A stretch of 64,000 bases of DNA from Dipodascopsis uninucleata var. uninucleata (lineage: Eukaryota > Ascomycota > Lipomycetes > Lipomycetales > Lipomycetaceae), in NCBI GenBank assembly GCA_030568195.1, contig JAJLTO010000002.1, forward strand, positions 1,364,001 to 1,428,000, written 5' to 3'. Positions within the stretch are counted from its first letter, which is position 1. Every line of letters begins with the position of its first letter. Shown here one piece after another: positions 47,928 to 59,527 of this stretch. Both the position numbers and the translations under genes were made by a program. The notes below the pieces were generated by a model. It was not told the DNA's origin. It saw only the letters and a list, made by a program, of their open reading frames with translations, and did not search any database.

Positions 47928-48075
47928 GGAAAAGAAAAAATGTGTAAAAATAAAACTAGAGGAAAAAATTGAAGAGGAATAGAGAGAGAATATGTAAACG
48001 AAGAAGAGGGAGGAAGACACGAAAGGCTAAAGAAAACGACGGCTAGAAAAGTAGACACAGAAAATGGGCAGGTAA
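47928..48075 (+). repeat. Purine-rich tract (low complexity)
   Basis: About 150 bp where the + strand is mostly A and G (GAAGAGGAATAGAGAGAGAA-type sequence). It creates the spurious Phe/Ser/Leu-rich minus frame there. Confidence 0.6.
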
Positions 48076-49086
48076 GGCGAGTAATTTTAAATTGATGTAG
48101 GTGTACAAACAAAATTTTAAATGAAAATTCTAAAATAAAATACAAAATTATAGGCGGAAAATATGGAAAACCAATAAAAAGAAATGAAAAACGAACTAAA
48201 ATTGAAGTTTAAATAAACTCAAGTGTATTAAAAGGTTCATATTTACTAATATTAACACATCATTAAGTACAAGATTGCGAAGCAAGAGCAAAGGTGCACA
48301 GAGTTCTGCTATATAGTCTTTATTATTATGTAATGGAAGTAATCGTATCAAACGCTCGCGATATCGCCAGTGATAGCTACTGCTTTTTGGGACATAGAGA
48401 GAAAGTCATAATTCTATATCTTCTCTTCTATATCAGAGAAGGCATGAAGTTGAGTGTATTGCTTAAGTATGGTTTTTACTATACAGAAGGGATAGCTTAT
48501 TCAATTCAACGAAGTTCGTCATAATGTGCTGATATAAGAGACAACAATATTATATTAATTGCATTTATAGAAAGACCAAAAATACCTCTTTAGAGGCCTA
48601 AGTGTCTATTTCGCTGTTAGCAGATTACCACGATTAATATTAGAGAACCGAGCTAGCGTTTTTAGCTATACCGATATAGGCTAGCTTCTCCAATTACATA
48701 GTATGCCGACGCATAACTGTAAGCACTAATAATAACATCTTCAATAAAAGAGATACCTATTGCCCTGCATTAGTATATTCTAAATAATTTAGCTATATAC
48801 TCGATCGATACAATTTTAGATACAAATAGTACGAAAAAGAATACAGAGGAATGGATAGCGACACGATGTAATAATTATACGCTAACCTTTTTTGACTAAT
48901 GCATCTTGGCATACCGCAATGCACTATAAGAAGAATTCCGCTAGGGAGATAGTAAGCATAACCCTTAATGAGAGGCAGTAGCTAATGTTCTTATGGCATA
49001 ACTCCTTTTGGTGAAGATGGGAGGCTAGTTACAGCTATGGCTACTATTTATATAAGTAAATCTCTAGTATCTTCATATACTAAAAT

Positions 49087-49140
49087 TGATGATGGCAAGC
49101 GAAGGTCTGTATTTACAGATAGGCTTCGCTTCCAACATCA
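49087..49140. repeat. Long imperfect hairpin, 21 bp of stem
   Basis: Arms from outside in: TGATG/CATCA, TGG/CCA, AAGCGAAG/CTTCGCTT and TCTGT/ACAGA around an ATTT loop. Interruptions are an A-A mismatch, one bulged C, and a 1-nt versus 4-nt internal loop. It lies in gene-free DNA. Confidence 0.8.
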
Positions 49141-51048
49141 GCTTAGCATTGCAGCTGAGATTTTGATCTAGAAAGCTATTATTAAGACAAATTGACTAAA
49201 ATATTTTAAGATTGCTAAATGTATTTGTCACATACATTTATAAATAGCCATATATCTATATACCTAAACGTCTACAATAGAAGATAAAGGTGCGAATAGA
49301 CAGTTACATAGACAGATTTGTATAAGCATATGTTAAACATAAAAATAGACAAGTCTGTCTAACAAGAAATTTTCTGTAGCGGCAATCAGAAGAGTATGAG
49401 CTCATAAGTTAACTAGGTCGGATGAAATACAATACTATTTTACTTGTACTAAAATAGTAGATCAACAACCAGTCTTCTTGCATGTGGTTTTTGGCGATGG
49501 CTTTGTGTACGTTATGCTTACAAAATTAATCTATTAATATACTTGAAAGAAACTATTTTTGCTTCTAGAGAAGCAGCTAAATTTTAATAGTCTTGAAAGC
49601 GGGTATGGTATGATAAAAGCTGCATCCATAAGCGTATATTATGTTATATATTAGTCATCATAAATCCGTGCTCTTACTTCAGTAGAAATATAATTGCAAA
49701 GCTTTAAGGGTGGGTTGTGAACTGAACGCTTTCGGCTCTCGCTCCCTGTAGGGGTTGATTTGTATAGCTACGCCACTTGACCTCCTGTAAGTGATGGATT
49801 GAAGCTCAGTCACTATAGTAGAAAGTTACAGACCCCACTAAGAAGGAATTACATTTCATGAAATATCCCTTGGTGTAAACGAGAGTCTTTGCGAAGGGGA
49901 GTAAGAAAAGCGTTTGTGTAATCAAAGTTGACATTTTAGGTAGAGAAAGGGATGTCTTGCAGCTCTCATGGGAGCTATATAGAGAATACTATACTACAGC
50001 CGACTGTAGGGCTAAGAGTTGCTCTGCTTGAATGCACTTTGCAGCATGTGAGCAGGTAAACAATAGGGAAAGAGAGTTCTTTGCTTACTCCTTAGCATGT
50101 ATTTTATTGCGAATATAGCCGTCCATTTATTTAAATTGTTAGCATAGGTAATTCAATGATCTCTTGTCGTCTGAATGCGTATAAGCTTACGTGAATATCC
50201 AGTATTTATTCATTTAAATGCTTTTAGGCTGACAAGGTTCATATTTAAGTGGTGCGCGTTGTGTTCAGTAGAATTACACAATCGTTAAGCCATCCAATAC
50301 AGCCATCGTCGCTCTGGAGAATCAAATAATTTTAATATAAATGAATTCCGTTCTACATTACACTTTTCATATAATGTTATCTTACAGTGTATTTACGTAT
50401 TATTGTCTTTGATTACAGTAAACTGCACAATAATTGAATACAAAGATCCGATTAATTGTTTTCACTGCAAGTGGAAGCTAAATTATTATTTTTGCTGTTC
50501 GCCAGTGAATTGTACTTTATATTTAATGAAGTCCTTTTGAGCGAAGAAGTTAAGGCTCAGAGAAGGAGACGATCTCTTATGATAAAGTGGAATCAAAAGT
50601 CCTCTGCTGATCTTGATCTTTTACAGTCAACGTCAATCTCCCTGATACTCCTTTTCAAAAGAAAAACTGAATGAGATCACCATAGCTGCAGGAATCACGT
50701 TAATCTATTCTCTTAGTGCACGCCAATTGCCCAATCTTCCGGTCTAGCTGATAATCTCAAGTGAAATATTTTTGCACATGTTCGTAGGATCTATTATTCT
50801 TTCTTTCTAGTGCTGCTAACTCTTCTGCTATATTATCTTGATCATCGTTTGTACTCGGATTATGTAAATATGATTAATGTGTCTCACGCCTAATCAGTTT
50901 TTAATTATCGCCCGCTGTTACTACGAGAAATACAAAGTAAGGGGCTACACCAGAGCCAAACTAGTCATTAGGTGCTGGCATAGGAATGCGAACTTCGAAA
51001 TTAATAAATAAACCCGCTGAGTAGCTTAAACTAGGGAACGCAAGGATC

Positions 51049-51074
51049 ATGATTTTTAATTCCGCAAAAATCAT
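51049..51074. repeat. Perfect inverted repeat, 9-bp arms
   Basis: ATGATTTTT and AAAAATCAT separated by an 8-nt loop containing AATTCCGC. Confidence 0.8.
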
Positions 51075-51507
51075 TACTACCTTGCTCTCTGAAAGACCTT
51101 CTTAGCCTAGCAACATTTGGGGAACTATTACTTATGTCGGATATTTATAAATAATACGTAAGATATCTTTTATTTTATTAAATGAGCACGATTCTCAGTA
51201 CGCAGACAACCTCCATCATACTAAATCATATTCAAGTAGTTCTATATAAACAAAGAATCTTACGCTAGCACCTATCCCTTTTTGCTTTTTTCAATGCGAA
51301 ACGTTGCTTCAGCGTAATAAAGCCCATCTGGTGGATTTCTCATGCCTGAGAGCATATTGCTACCGAAACTGGTTGCGAGCTATCAAACGTGTGACAGCGG
51401 GGCTTAACAGCTGATACCATCATCGTGAGTATCAGAATTGGAAAATCAAGATGACATATATTAGGAAGAAGCGAGTCCATTCAGATTTTTTTGAAATAAA
51501 AGGGATA

Positions 51508-51548
51508 TTTAGGATTTAGCATTGCAGAAATTTAGGATTTAGGATTTT
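51508..51548 (+). repeat. Short TTTAGGA direct repeats
   Basis: TTTAGGATTTA at 51508, repeated at 51531 where two copies overlap (TTTAGGATTTAGGATTTT). Superficially telomere-like, but far too short to be telomeric. Confidence 0.6.
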
Positions 51549-54500
51549 CATTTTGTGTTCTTCGTTTTGACATAAAATTGACACAGCATGAACGACACCA
51601 CATTATTAGTGTTTAGATATTCTCCAGCTGTGGCTATCTGGTAACCGATATCGTCGATCTCGGATCGCTCACAAAGTAGATCTATTTAAAAATTATATCT
51701 TTGCAGTATGATTGTGTACTCTATAGCATATCATGCTCAAGCGAAGCGACTAATTAAAAATGAACGATCGATAACAGGTCTCAAGTGAGCGTCGCAATTC
51801 TCCGTAGTCGATGCCCTATGGGCCCGGAACAGGTAAATTTACTCAAATGCAACGCTCAACTTTTACCTGTTTAAGCTTTAGTGCTCCGTCTACTATTTTA
51901 ACCTAAACTCTCCTATATTTGGACCCATAATTATTGTATTATGTAATACTATGGCTCCTTAGGCGTAGCTGCTGAGTAATGTCTGTATGTAGCGACTATA
52001 GTCAGCCACGACGACAAAATAATTTTGACAGATAATGGTTCAATGGCAACTTCGTCTAAACCGTTCGACTACACTTGAATTTTTAGCAATTAGGAATTGC
52101 GGTGCGATCTAATAATTCTGACGGCTTTGTCCAGAATTAGATGCATACAACTATAGAGAAATTTATGTCCTACATATCATTATACTACTCTCCAGTAATC
52201 TCACTGTTCTGCTTGCTGAATCCACCATGCCAGCGTTACTAACTATAAAAAATTTCATACTGTTCTTGGCGTAGCGAGTAGTCTAAAGCCGCCGATTAAG
52301 CAAACCTACCCTAATCCTCAAGAATTTTCACGAGCCCACTGGAAGAGGTCCGCTGTCGTGCGAGCTAAAAGCGCCACATGCTGTAGCTAAGGGACTTACA
52401 GCTTCATATTTCGAACCAGAGGGAAAAATTTTTAGAGAAAACTACTGGTTAATATTCTATCAATAGAGTAAGTAAGGAGCATGTTTTCATTCTCTTTTTG
52501 GTAGCAGTACACAACAAGCGCTGGCGTCTGTTAGACAAAGGGAAGCATGTTTAGTCCCAATCAGAAGACGAACATCATCTATAGCTGTCGTCCCTTTTCG
52601 AGTTCAGGGAACTCAACCAAGCAAGCTTCATGAAGTCTTGCCATTTAGGGCAGTCGCCAATACTGTAACGCTATATCCAATTTGGCATTAGAACAATTAC
52701 TTTTAGCAGAAGTTGGAATAGCAGGGGAGCCAACGAAAAGCAAAGCGAAAAACGCACCGTACGTGAACGTAGATATCGCATTCAGTAAAAATAGGATAAG
52801 TAGTGTTCTATTCTCTACTGTAATCTGATCTGGATAGTTGGTACAACAGAGACGAGTATTCCCTAGACAGACAAGATATTAGCGTTTTCTAGGCATGATT
52901 TGCCAAGCCAAGAGGCAATCTCGAGTCATTAAAATTGTCAACCGAAATAAACAGTTTAGACTGACATAGAGCTACTCCGATTGCTATGGTCAGCAGAACT
53001 AAGAACTGAACTTCAGTTGCTTGACTTTGCTGATACAGTTGATAGTAGCTGTTTCTCTTATTCGCGACTCCTACAGAGTATGTGCTCGCTGATTTACTCT
53101 TGTGTACAGTTTAATTGGATAGTACGCTCCCCATTCTCAACTGAAAGATTATTTAGTTCGAGATGCGAGTCGTATCCAAGATCATTGCTAGAAATGAAGA
53201 CTGCTAGTTAATCTTCTTTTTATATAAAATGCTATAGTTAGTTAAGAGCATGACACTTGTACTACCAAAAGGGTTCCAGAAAAGCATGTCTGCATGAGAT
53301 ATGATTCAATATTTTCTTCAGCGTTTAGAGGGAGATTACCTCGATTTTTTATAGAGCGAGTTAGGACGGTTCGACTCAATTACAGCTTACATTAGCCTGT
53401 ATGTATCTAATTTAATATTCATATATCCAGTGCTCGATCCTATGTGCATCTCGTAAGTGTTTCGTAAGATAAGTAGAAATCATAGGTTTATGGCATCGTA
53501 GTTCGTTGTGCTTTATAGTATGGATCATTCCATGTTTGTTCCGAACAGCATGCTACTGAGGAACGTCACAGGATGTCTATCACTATTATTGCCTGCACGA
53601 TATTAATAGATATTCTAGTAACAAATTTAGTGTACAGGTTATCTGAAAAACAGTTTCATTAAAATCTTTTCGGTTACCTACTACACCGTCAAGCAGTTCT
53701 CGACAGCTGAGTTCACTTCTATTATTATATGATGTTACATAATCAATTATTAAGTATCGCTGTCTTCCTCGTCATTTGCCGCACAGTAAGGAAAAGAATT
53801 CAAAATGGTTAGAATAATTAGTATCGTTATATGGTTTATTAGTGCAAACTACTTAACCATATGTAGGCAGCTACACATTTAGACTAATCTTCATGCGATT
53901 ATTGCTTTTTCTTCATATGCACCCAAATTTAAGCTGCGAGCCGTCTCTTCGCAGAGTTCTTAAAATGAAAGTTATCTTCCGTGCCTCTAGGCCATTGCGT
54001 TCGCTACGTCTGTGAAAGCATGGCATATTGTGAGATGTTACTGCATGGCTTACATGATGATATTAGGCTCTAGTGAAAGATTAACAGAAGCGCGGTGTTA
54101 CCAGAAATACCATGTCTCTTGTGCAGTGTGCAATATGTAGTTGGTCTGTTAGTCAACCTTAGACGGTATATGACAGAGGTATTCTTCAGATATTTTCCCG
54201 TCGCTAGCTGCTCACTTCCGTTATTGTCGACATGCTCTTGACTAGCTGCTAAACTGATGCTTACGAAGTGCCGAGATTAATGAGAGGATACTGTTCAATC
54301 TACTCAAAACGCGTTTCTATTTAATTGATTCCAATTAACATCAGACTGCCACCTGCCGCACCTACGGGTCGCGCCGATATGACAATACACCTATCGAGCG
54401 CGGCGGCGATATGAACAACCGGTAGATTTTTCTGGTTCTTTAGGAGTATGCATAAAGCTTATGCGAGATGCGATGCAAGTGACAGAGTCCATCAGAAAAC

Positions 54501-55421
54501 ATCAGTTCACTGACATCATTTGTCGATCGGTGACGATCTTACAAAAGACAAGAGCTTATGTATGTAACTAGCTAGACACTTACTATCCGTAAGAGCTCTG
54601 TTTAAGCGGTTGTTTTGCTATCTGGCTGCGCCTGCCACTTAGCGATAGGCAGCTTCACGTAACCAGCTCAGCTGTGGCACTCACCAACAAGAGGAAAAGT
54701 TAAGGTTTGGAAGGTTTCTGCACACTGTTGAGCATTACTGAGTCGTGTAGAATATCACTAAAAGTACTTATATCGGTACTCTGGGGTACATAGCTAAGTA
54801 CATGCCAGTTCAAAGTTTTCACTAACTATAATATGCACATCGAAAACTCTGCTTGCTGCCTACCTTTCGTGTATCTATTGTTAACAGCAGCCATCTGTTG
54901 TTTTCTATGCAACCCCAGTAATTTGACATGCAATTTCTTCGTAATCATTTTATAGGGTTAGAAGTGAGAAGCCAGCTCGTATGCCAAGGTGCACGACCAT
55001 CCCACGCAGGGCTATGTATAGTAAAATTTCTTAAAATATCCTATGCATACTAAAGCGGAATCAATTTATCTGTAATTCTATCCAAGAATATTTTTCTTTC
55101 CTTTTCCTAAAGACAATATAGCATGTCACGCCGCGTCTTTGTTCTATTTCTATTTATAAGAAATCAGCAGAGTGATTCTCATACTAGTGATTCTAGCTAT
55201 AGGATTCTACTGTACCATCGCACTAAATGATGATAGTTCACAAGTTTAAAATCTGATGGCCGGTCTCCTACTCATAAGGTAAAATCCGACAGGTTCATCC
55301 AGCTGAACCGTTCGTCGTCATTCTGTCGTCATGTGAGTTCTTGGCTTTTTGCTTGTCAGTAGCCAGTAAGCAGGTTTGTTTCAATGAGCACCGGCTTTTA
55401 GGGGAATAATTTGTCGCCCGT

Positions 55422-55492
55422 GATTCTCGGAATACTCGCCGCAAGTTGCGGAGAATTTGGTGGTCTATTTTTGCGACCACGTTGCTGGTCGC
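55422..55492. repeat. Two adjacent small hairpins
   Basis: CCGCAA-G-TTGCGG at 55439-55451, flanked outside by ATTCTC/GAGAAT, and GCGACCA-CGTTGC-TGGTCGC at 55473-55492. GTGGTC just upstream can also pair with GACCAC of the second hairpin, so alternative folds exist. Confidence 0.7.
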
Positions 55493-55824
55493 CCCTCATT
55501 TACCATACGTAATTCTTTCTCAAGTATCTGACTGGTTATTATGAGATCTTTATGGATTTCTCTGATCTCTATTAAGAATCTTCGAATTAAGAAGGATCTA
55601 CTGTCTCTCTATAGTTTGTTTGACATTCGCTTCTCTGTGTTAGCTTGGCTTATGGTACTTTTACTGGGTGTGTTGTCAGCTGTCTTTTCTTCTCTAAAGG
55701 AAATCCTGTATAGCGAAGATCTTGTAGAGATCTTTGGTAGAGATCTTTGTAATGGACTATATCGTAGTCAGCGTGGCCCACTATGGTGCTCTTTCTACAC
55801 TGAGGCGGTACATATGCGGTATTC

Positions 55825-55846
55825 TTTCGCCATATAGATGGCGAAA
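55825..55846. repeat. Perfect inverted repeat, 9-bp arms, 4-nt loop
   Basis: TTTCGCCAT and ATGGCGAAA separated by ATAG. Confidence 0.85.
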
Positions 55847-55874
55847 TTGTGAGAACTTAAATCCGACTTCCGTG

Positions 55875-55894
55875 AAGTAAATTCGTATTTACTT
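55875..55894. repeat. Perfect inverted repeat, 8-bp arms, 4-nt loop
   Basis: AAGTAAAT and ATTTACTT separated by TCGT, only 28 bp after the preceding inverted repeat. Confidence 0.85.
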
Positions 55895-56244
55895 AGGTGC
55901 TGGCCGTATGTTTCGGTTAGTTTAGCCGGTAAATTTGGGTGCTATCCTGGTCATTTTTACAATGTGTTCATTAATTGTTGTCGAGTATTGCTATTTATAT
56001 AATAGAGCGAAGACGATTCGTTGAATTAACGGTATTCTGGTACCATGGCCCACGACCCTCCGCTTTGTTCAGATCACGTGTGTCAGATAAGGTTATTTAC
56101 ATCGACCATTGTACAGATGCTCTCGCATTTATGTTGTCTGCGAAGAGCTTAGGCAGCTAAAGCAAATTAAGAAAAGAGAGCTCGGAGAGTAGAAAAATCT
56201 TATCTCAGGTTGTTCTTCGTCGAGCACATGTAAAGTTGACTTCT

Positions 56245-56265
56245 AAGATGATGTGACATCATCTT
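56245..56265. repeat. Near-palindrome, 10-bp arms, 1-nt centre
   Basis: AAGATGATGT and ACATCATCTT around a single G. Confidence 0.85.
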
Positions 56266-56513
56266 GGGACTACCGCCGCAGTACATATTTATAGCTTCTA
56301 TCTTTACCACTGCCTAAATCGATAAGCATACAACAATTCTAGACAAAGCCGGGTACATGTCCAGCAATCGACCATACATATGATAATTTCTTTTGACCGT
56401 AGTTTGCCTCTCGACGGTGTCAAATTATTAGTTTCTGTTTACCAAGACATGGCTGAAATAAAATCAAATGGTTAAAAAAGTTAGATATCGAGCTTATATG
56501 TTGCCATAAGATA

Positions 56514-56537
56514 CTATGACATAATACTATGTCATAG
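56514..56537. repeat. Perfect inverted repeat, 10-bp arms, 4-nt loop
   Basis: CTATGACATA and TATGTCATAG separated by ATAC. Confidence 0.85.
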
Positions 56538-57265
56538 CCAGCTTTATGTATTTAACTAGACGAAATGCCCTATCGAGCAAGCCAATTGATTCAGTACAAT
56601 TACGCTATTAACGGACGCTGGAGTTAGATACACCCACTAAGCATGAGACTGCTATTGGCATATTCCAGATTCTGTTGTAGCCATTTCTCATAAAATTGTA
56701 ACTATTTTCTATAGTCGCTAACGTCCCAGTATCTTCGGTACTGCATTGTTATTTTGGACTATGTTAACTACGCGTAGACTTCAGTAGGTGAAAAAGTAAT
56801 TCTGACAGATGGATAGATTAATAAACGATAGAAGCAGTTAGCTTCTGTAGACTGACGTCATTTGTGTTATTCTCTAGTTGTACAGAAGGATTCGACCTCT
56901 TCATGACTGTACTTCAAATAAAGATTAACTAGTAGACTCCATATAGTTTAAAGTAAAAAGAACTTACATGGCAACTGAAATAGATTTGGCTTTGAATTTC
57001 TTTGCTATCACTAATTTTTCGCATTTCAGTGTCTATCTAGACCTAGGCCCCTAGGGACCTTTGAGCTGAATCGAGCTTTAACATGCTATATACGACTCTT
57101 TTGGATATTCAAGATATATAAGATGATTTTGCCATTTCACCATTGTTTAGTCTACAGGACACTGGACAAAAGAAAAGCGAAAACACTTAACGGTAGAGTT
57201 TATAGTATTACTCTTGTCTCTCTCCATTATACATTTAAGGGACAAAGAAAATACTAATAGACATG

Positions 57266-57295
57266 ATATCTATATCTATATATAGATATAGATAT
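57266..57295. repeat. 30-bp perfect palindrome (A/T/C/G dyad)
   Basis: The left arm ATATCTATATCTATA is followed immediately by its exact reverse complement. AT-rich and partly repetitive (TATC units), so it is less improbable than its length suggests. It lies 413 bp downstream of the CENP-T stop codon. Confidence 0.85.
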
Positions 57296-57707
57296 TTATA
57301 AAAGATCTCTCTAAATATTTTTCTGATTTCCAAACATTCAACTCATTGTTGTAAAACTCCGTGATATTATCAGAGATTTAGTGTTACAGAATGCAATTCC
57401 TATATAAATTTTGCGAAGGTAAATAGAAGCAAAAGTGCTTATTTTTCTGCAAAGATACTTATAAATTCATGCTCCCAGAAGTTCCAAAGCAAGCTTTGTA
57501 GAGACTTCTAGCCAGCTATGTCTATCCCAGCCAGTATATTTTGCATGGACAGATTAATTATGTGTTCTAATAAAATATTACCATAACATCATTATGGTCA
57601 ATACAATCAGTTAGGTGACTGGGAACTAGTGATTCTAGTAGGACAAACATAATAAATATCATGGACACATAATAATATTTCGTTGATGTTGCAGCGACCA
57701 GATCACA

Positions 57708-59315
57708 TCATCTTACCGCGGAGTGATCCTGGTCCTTGCTGACGTTTGTATCTTTAGCCATCAGAAATTCAGACTCTTTCTCTACCGATCTAGTATTCTT
57801 TCGAGGCTTGGACAGTCTCTTCTTAGAGCAGGGCGTGATTAAAGATGATTTTATTGTTAATGAGCTTAATAGTTCTCCAGGCAAGTACCGATGAGCCAGT
57901 GAGAATAAACTGATCTTCTTGCCGAGCTGTCTTTGTCTCTTCATTAGTAGAAGAAGATCAGAAGGTTCGATTGTTCGCCGAGATGCGTGTTTGGAATAAG
58001 CTCCTAGGTCACTGGCCGCTTGACTTAGGAACATCTCAGTTGCTCTCTTAACGGCATCTAGACCATCTCTGGATATGCCAGCGTTGGAAAGACTTCCAAT
58101 TGCATTCTGCACAATTTTTCTCGATAATGCTCTTGAATCTGCTATCGAAACAGTAGAAAGCTTTGCATTTCTTCGTTCTCTTCGTATTTCAGGAATATTC
58201 TTCTTCTCTGTCTTTGACAGGACCTCTCCACTTACTCTTTTAAAGGCAAAGCTATCATCAAACGCAGTTAAAGGTTCTTGATTATAATCTCTGACAGAAT
58301 CCACATCTGATACACTAAGAGCATCTTCGTCCACGATGTCTTTTTCCATGCTCGAAGCCTCAACATCAAACTGAATACTTTCATCAGCAGTACGATCGGC
58401 CCTCAATTGGTCTATAATATTTGCATTATATTGATTATCCTGTTCTATGATGATGTTTTCCCCTTGGTCGTCTTCAAATCCATCGTCAAAAACACCACTA
58501 ATTCTGCTTACACCACTTAACCTTGACTCTAGTGCACGTCTTCCCAATTCAACAGATAAAGCGGTGTGATCTTCATCGTCATTATTTAAAATATCTTTGA
58601 TTTTTGTAACTTTTGCGATGTCTTTGCCATCACTCCATGGAGGGTTTCTAAGAGCTTCATCGTCGTCCTCATCAAACTCCGCATCTAGCGACCGAGGCCT
58701 AATTGCAGTCTCAATATTAGGAACAGAAACGTTGTCCTCTTCGTCACTTTCTTGTCCGTACAATTTAACTGGTTGCATACTTAGTAGTGATGACCTGCGA
58801 GATTTCCGCGATTCGTGAGATGTACGTGAGTCTATTGATGCTCTAGAACTGAGAGAGCTTCTTGAATCTAGAGAGGACCTTGATCCCAACGATGATCGAG
58901 ACCCTATGGATGTTCGTAGTTCGGGAGTCTTTGGTCTAAGAACTAATAAATGCAGAAATCTGTCAGTTGTTACTTCTTCTCACGCCGCTATCACAAGAGT
59001 AAAATGTTCAATACATACTGCGACTAAGAGCACGCAAATCGTCTCTAGGAGTCCACCGAGTAAGAATTCCACTACGCCGTCTCTCTCGACCGGGTGTCAA
59101 TACATTATGTCTCATTTGCCTCTGTGGTCCAACATTTCTACCATATGGTGTCCTTGATCCTGGCGTACGTGCTGAACTCGCGGTAACAGATGGCATACGA
59201 CGAGGAGTCGAAATTGCAGCGAATCGCTCGCGCACTTGGCTCTCCACTAGAAATAGCAATAAAGTATTAGCGCAGCATTCTCAAAAATATTAGTTCTGAC
59301 AATGTAATACTTACT
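57708..59315 (-). CDS. CENPT: CENP-T inner-kinetochore protein (Cnn1/Cnp20 family)
   Basis: Histone-fold subunit of the CENP-T-W-S-X complex; its N-terminal tail recruits Ndc80 and its C-terminal fold binds centromeric DNA. Exons 59246-59019 and 58942-57708, preceded by an exon that ends at 59315 and may contribute only the A of the start codon; with that model 487 residues. The fungal CENP-T N-terminal signature is rebuilt across the intron: TRWTPRDDLRALSR then ILRPKTPELRTSIGSRSS. A run of SRSSL-like repeats follows (~85-125), then a long acidic middle. The C-terminal histone fold covers ~380-455 (RDGLDAVKRATEMFLSQAAS, DLGAYSKHASRRTIEPSDLL, LLMKRQRQLGKKISLFSLAH, RYLPGELL), with ~35 basic residues after it. 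Divergent from CMS1 and next to the 11-kb gene-free zone. Confidence 0.88.
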
Positions 59316-59527
59316 GCTTTCTGAATTATACGGTATTACACGATATATTATGAATGTTTACTTGAATATTTCTGTTTCTACTCTTCCACGCGTAGAAATT
59401 CCTCGTATTTGCTTCATATAACTAACCTAACCCAATATTTTCTACAAGAGTCTAAATTTTCGAGAACAGAAAAAAGTCTAGAAGAGGTGAAAAAATTGAA
59501 CGGAAGGTGCTTCAGGAGAGTGTCAGG

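Larger units (their letters stand above)
46687..57707. other. 11-kb gene-free region upstream of the CFEM gene and downstream of CENP-T
   Basis: No open frame longer than about 100 codons and no recognisable family on either strand. It begins with AT-rich DNA and a purine-rich tract (~47.93-48.08 kb). From ~48.6 kb it becomes more balanced in base content, with few homopolymer runs and no tandem array, unlike the poly-A/T-rich spacers elsewhere in the window. Short perfect inverted repeats are frequent in its right part. No LTRs, terminal repeats, transposase, tRNA or rRNA were seen. It may be a heterochromatic or centromere-like segment, or old decayed sequence; this is inference. Confidence 0.5.

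Noticed and set aside
51011-51030. Resemblance to the 5' end of large-subunit rRNA (AACCCGCTGA then GCTTAA)
   Set aside because: The match lasts under 20 bases, has an insertion, and the flanks show no further LSU, 5.8S or ITS similarity.
55473-55500. GC-rich hairpin considered as a Helitron 3' end
   Set aside because: It is not followed by CTRR-T at the expected distance and no helicase frame or 5' TC end was seen.
46687-57707. Old retroelement or virus-like copies in the gene-free zone
   Set aside because: No long terminal repeats, reverse transcriptase, integrase, capsid-like or transposase motifs were recognised on either strand.
59362-59417. Possible first CENP-T exon starting ATGAAGCAA and ending at a GTAAAC donor, with or without a 6-nt exon at 59315-59320
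   Set aside because: Its phase does not match the exon beginning at 59246 in either combination; it could at most be a short upstream ORF.
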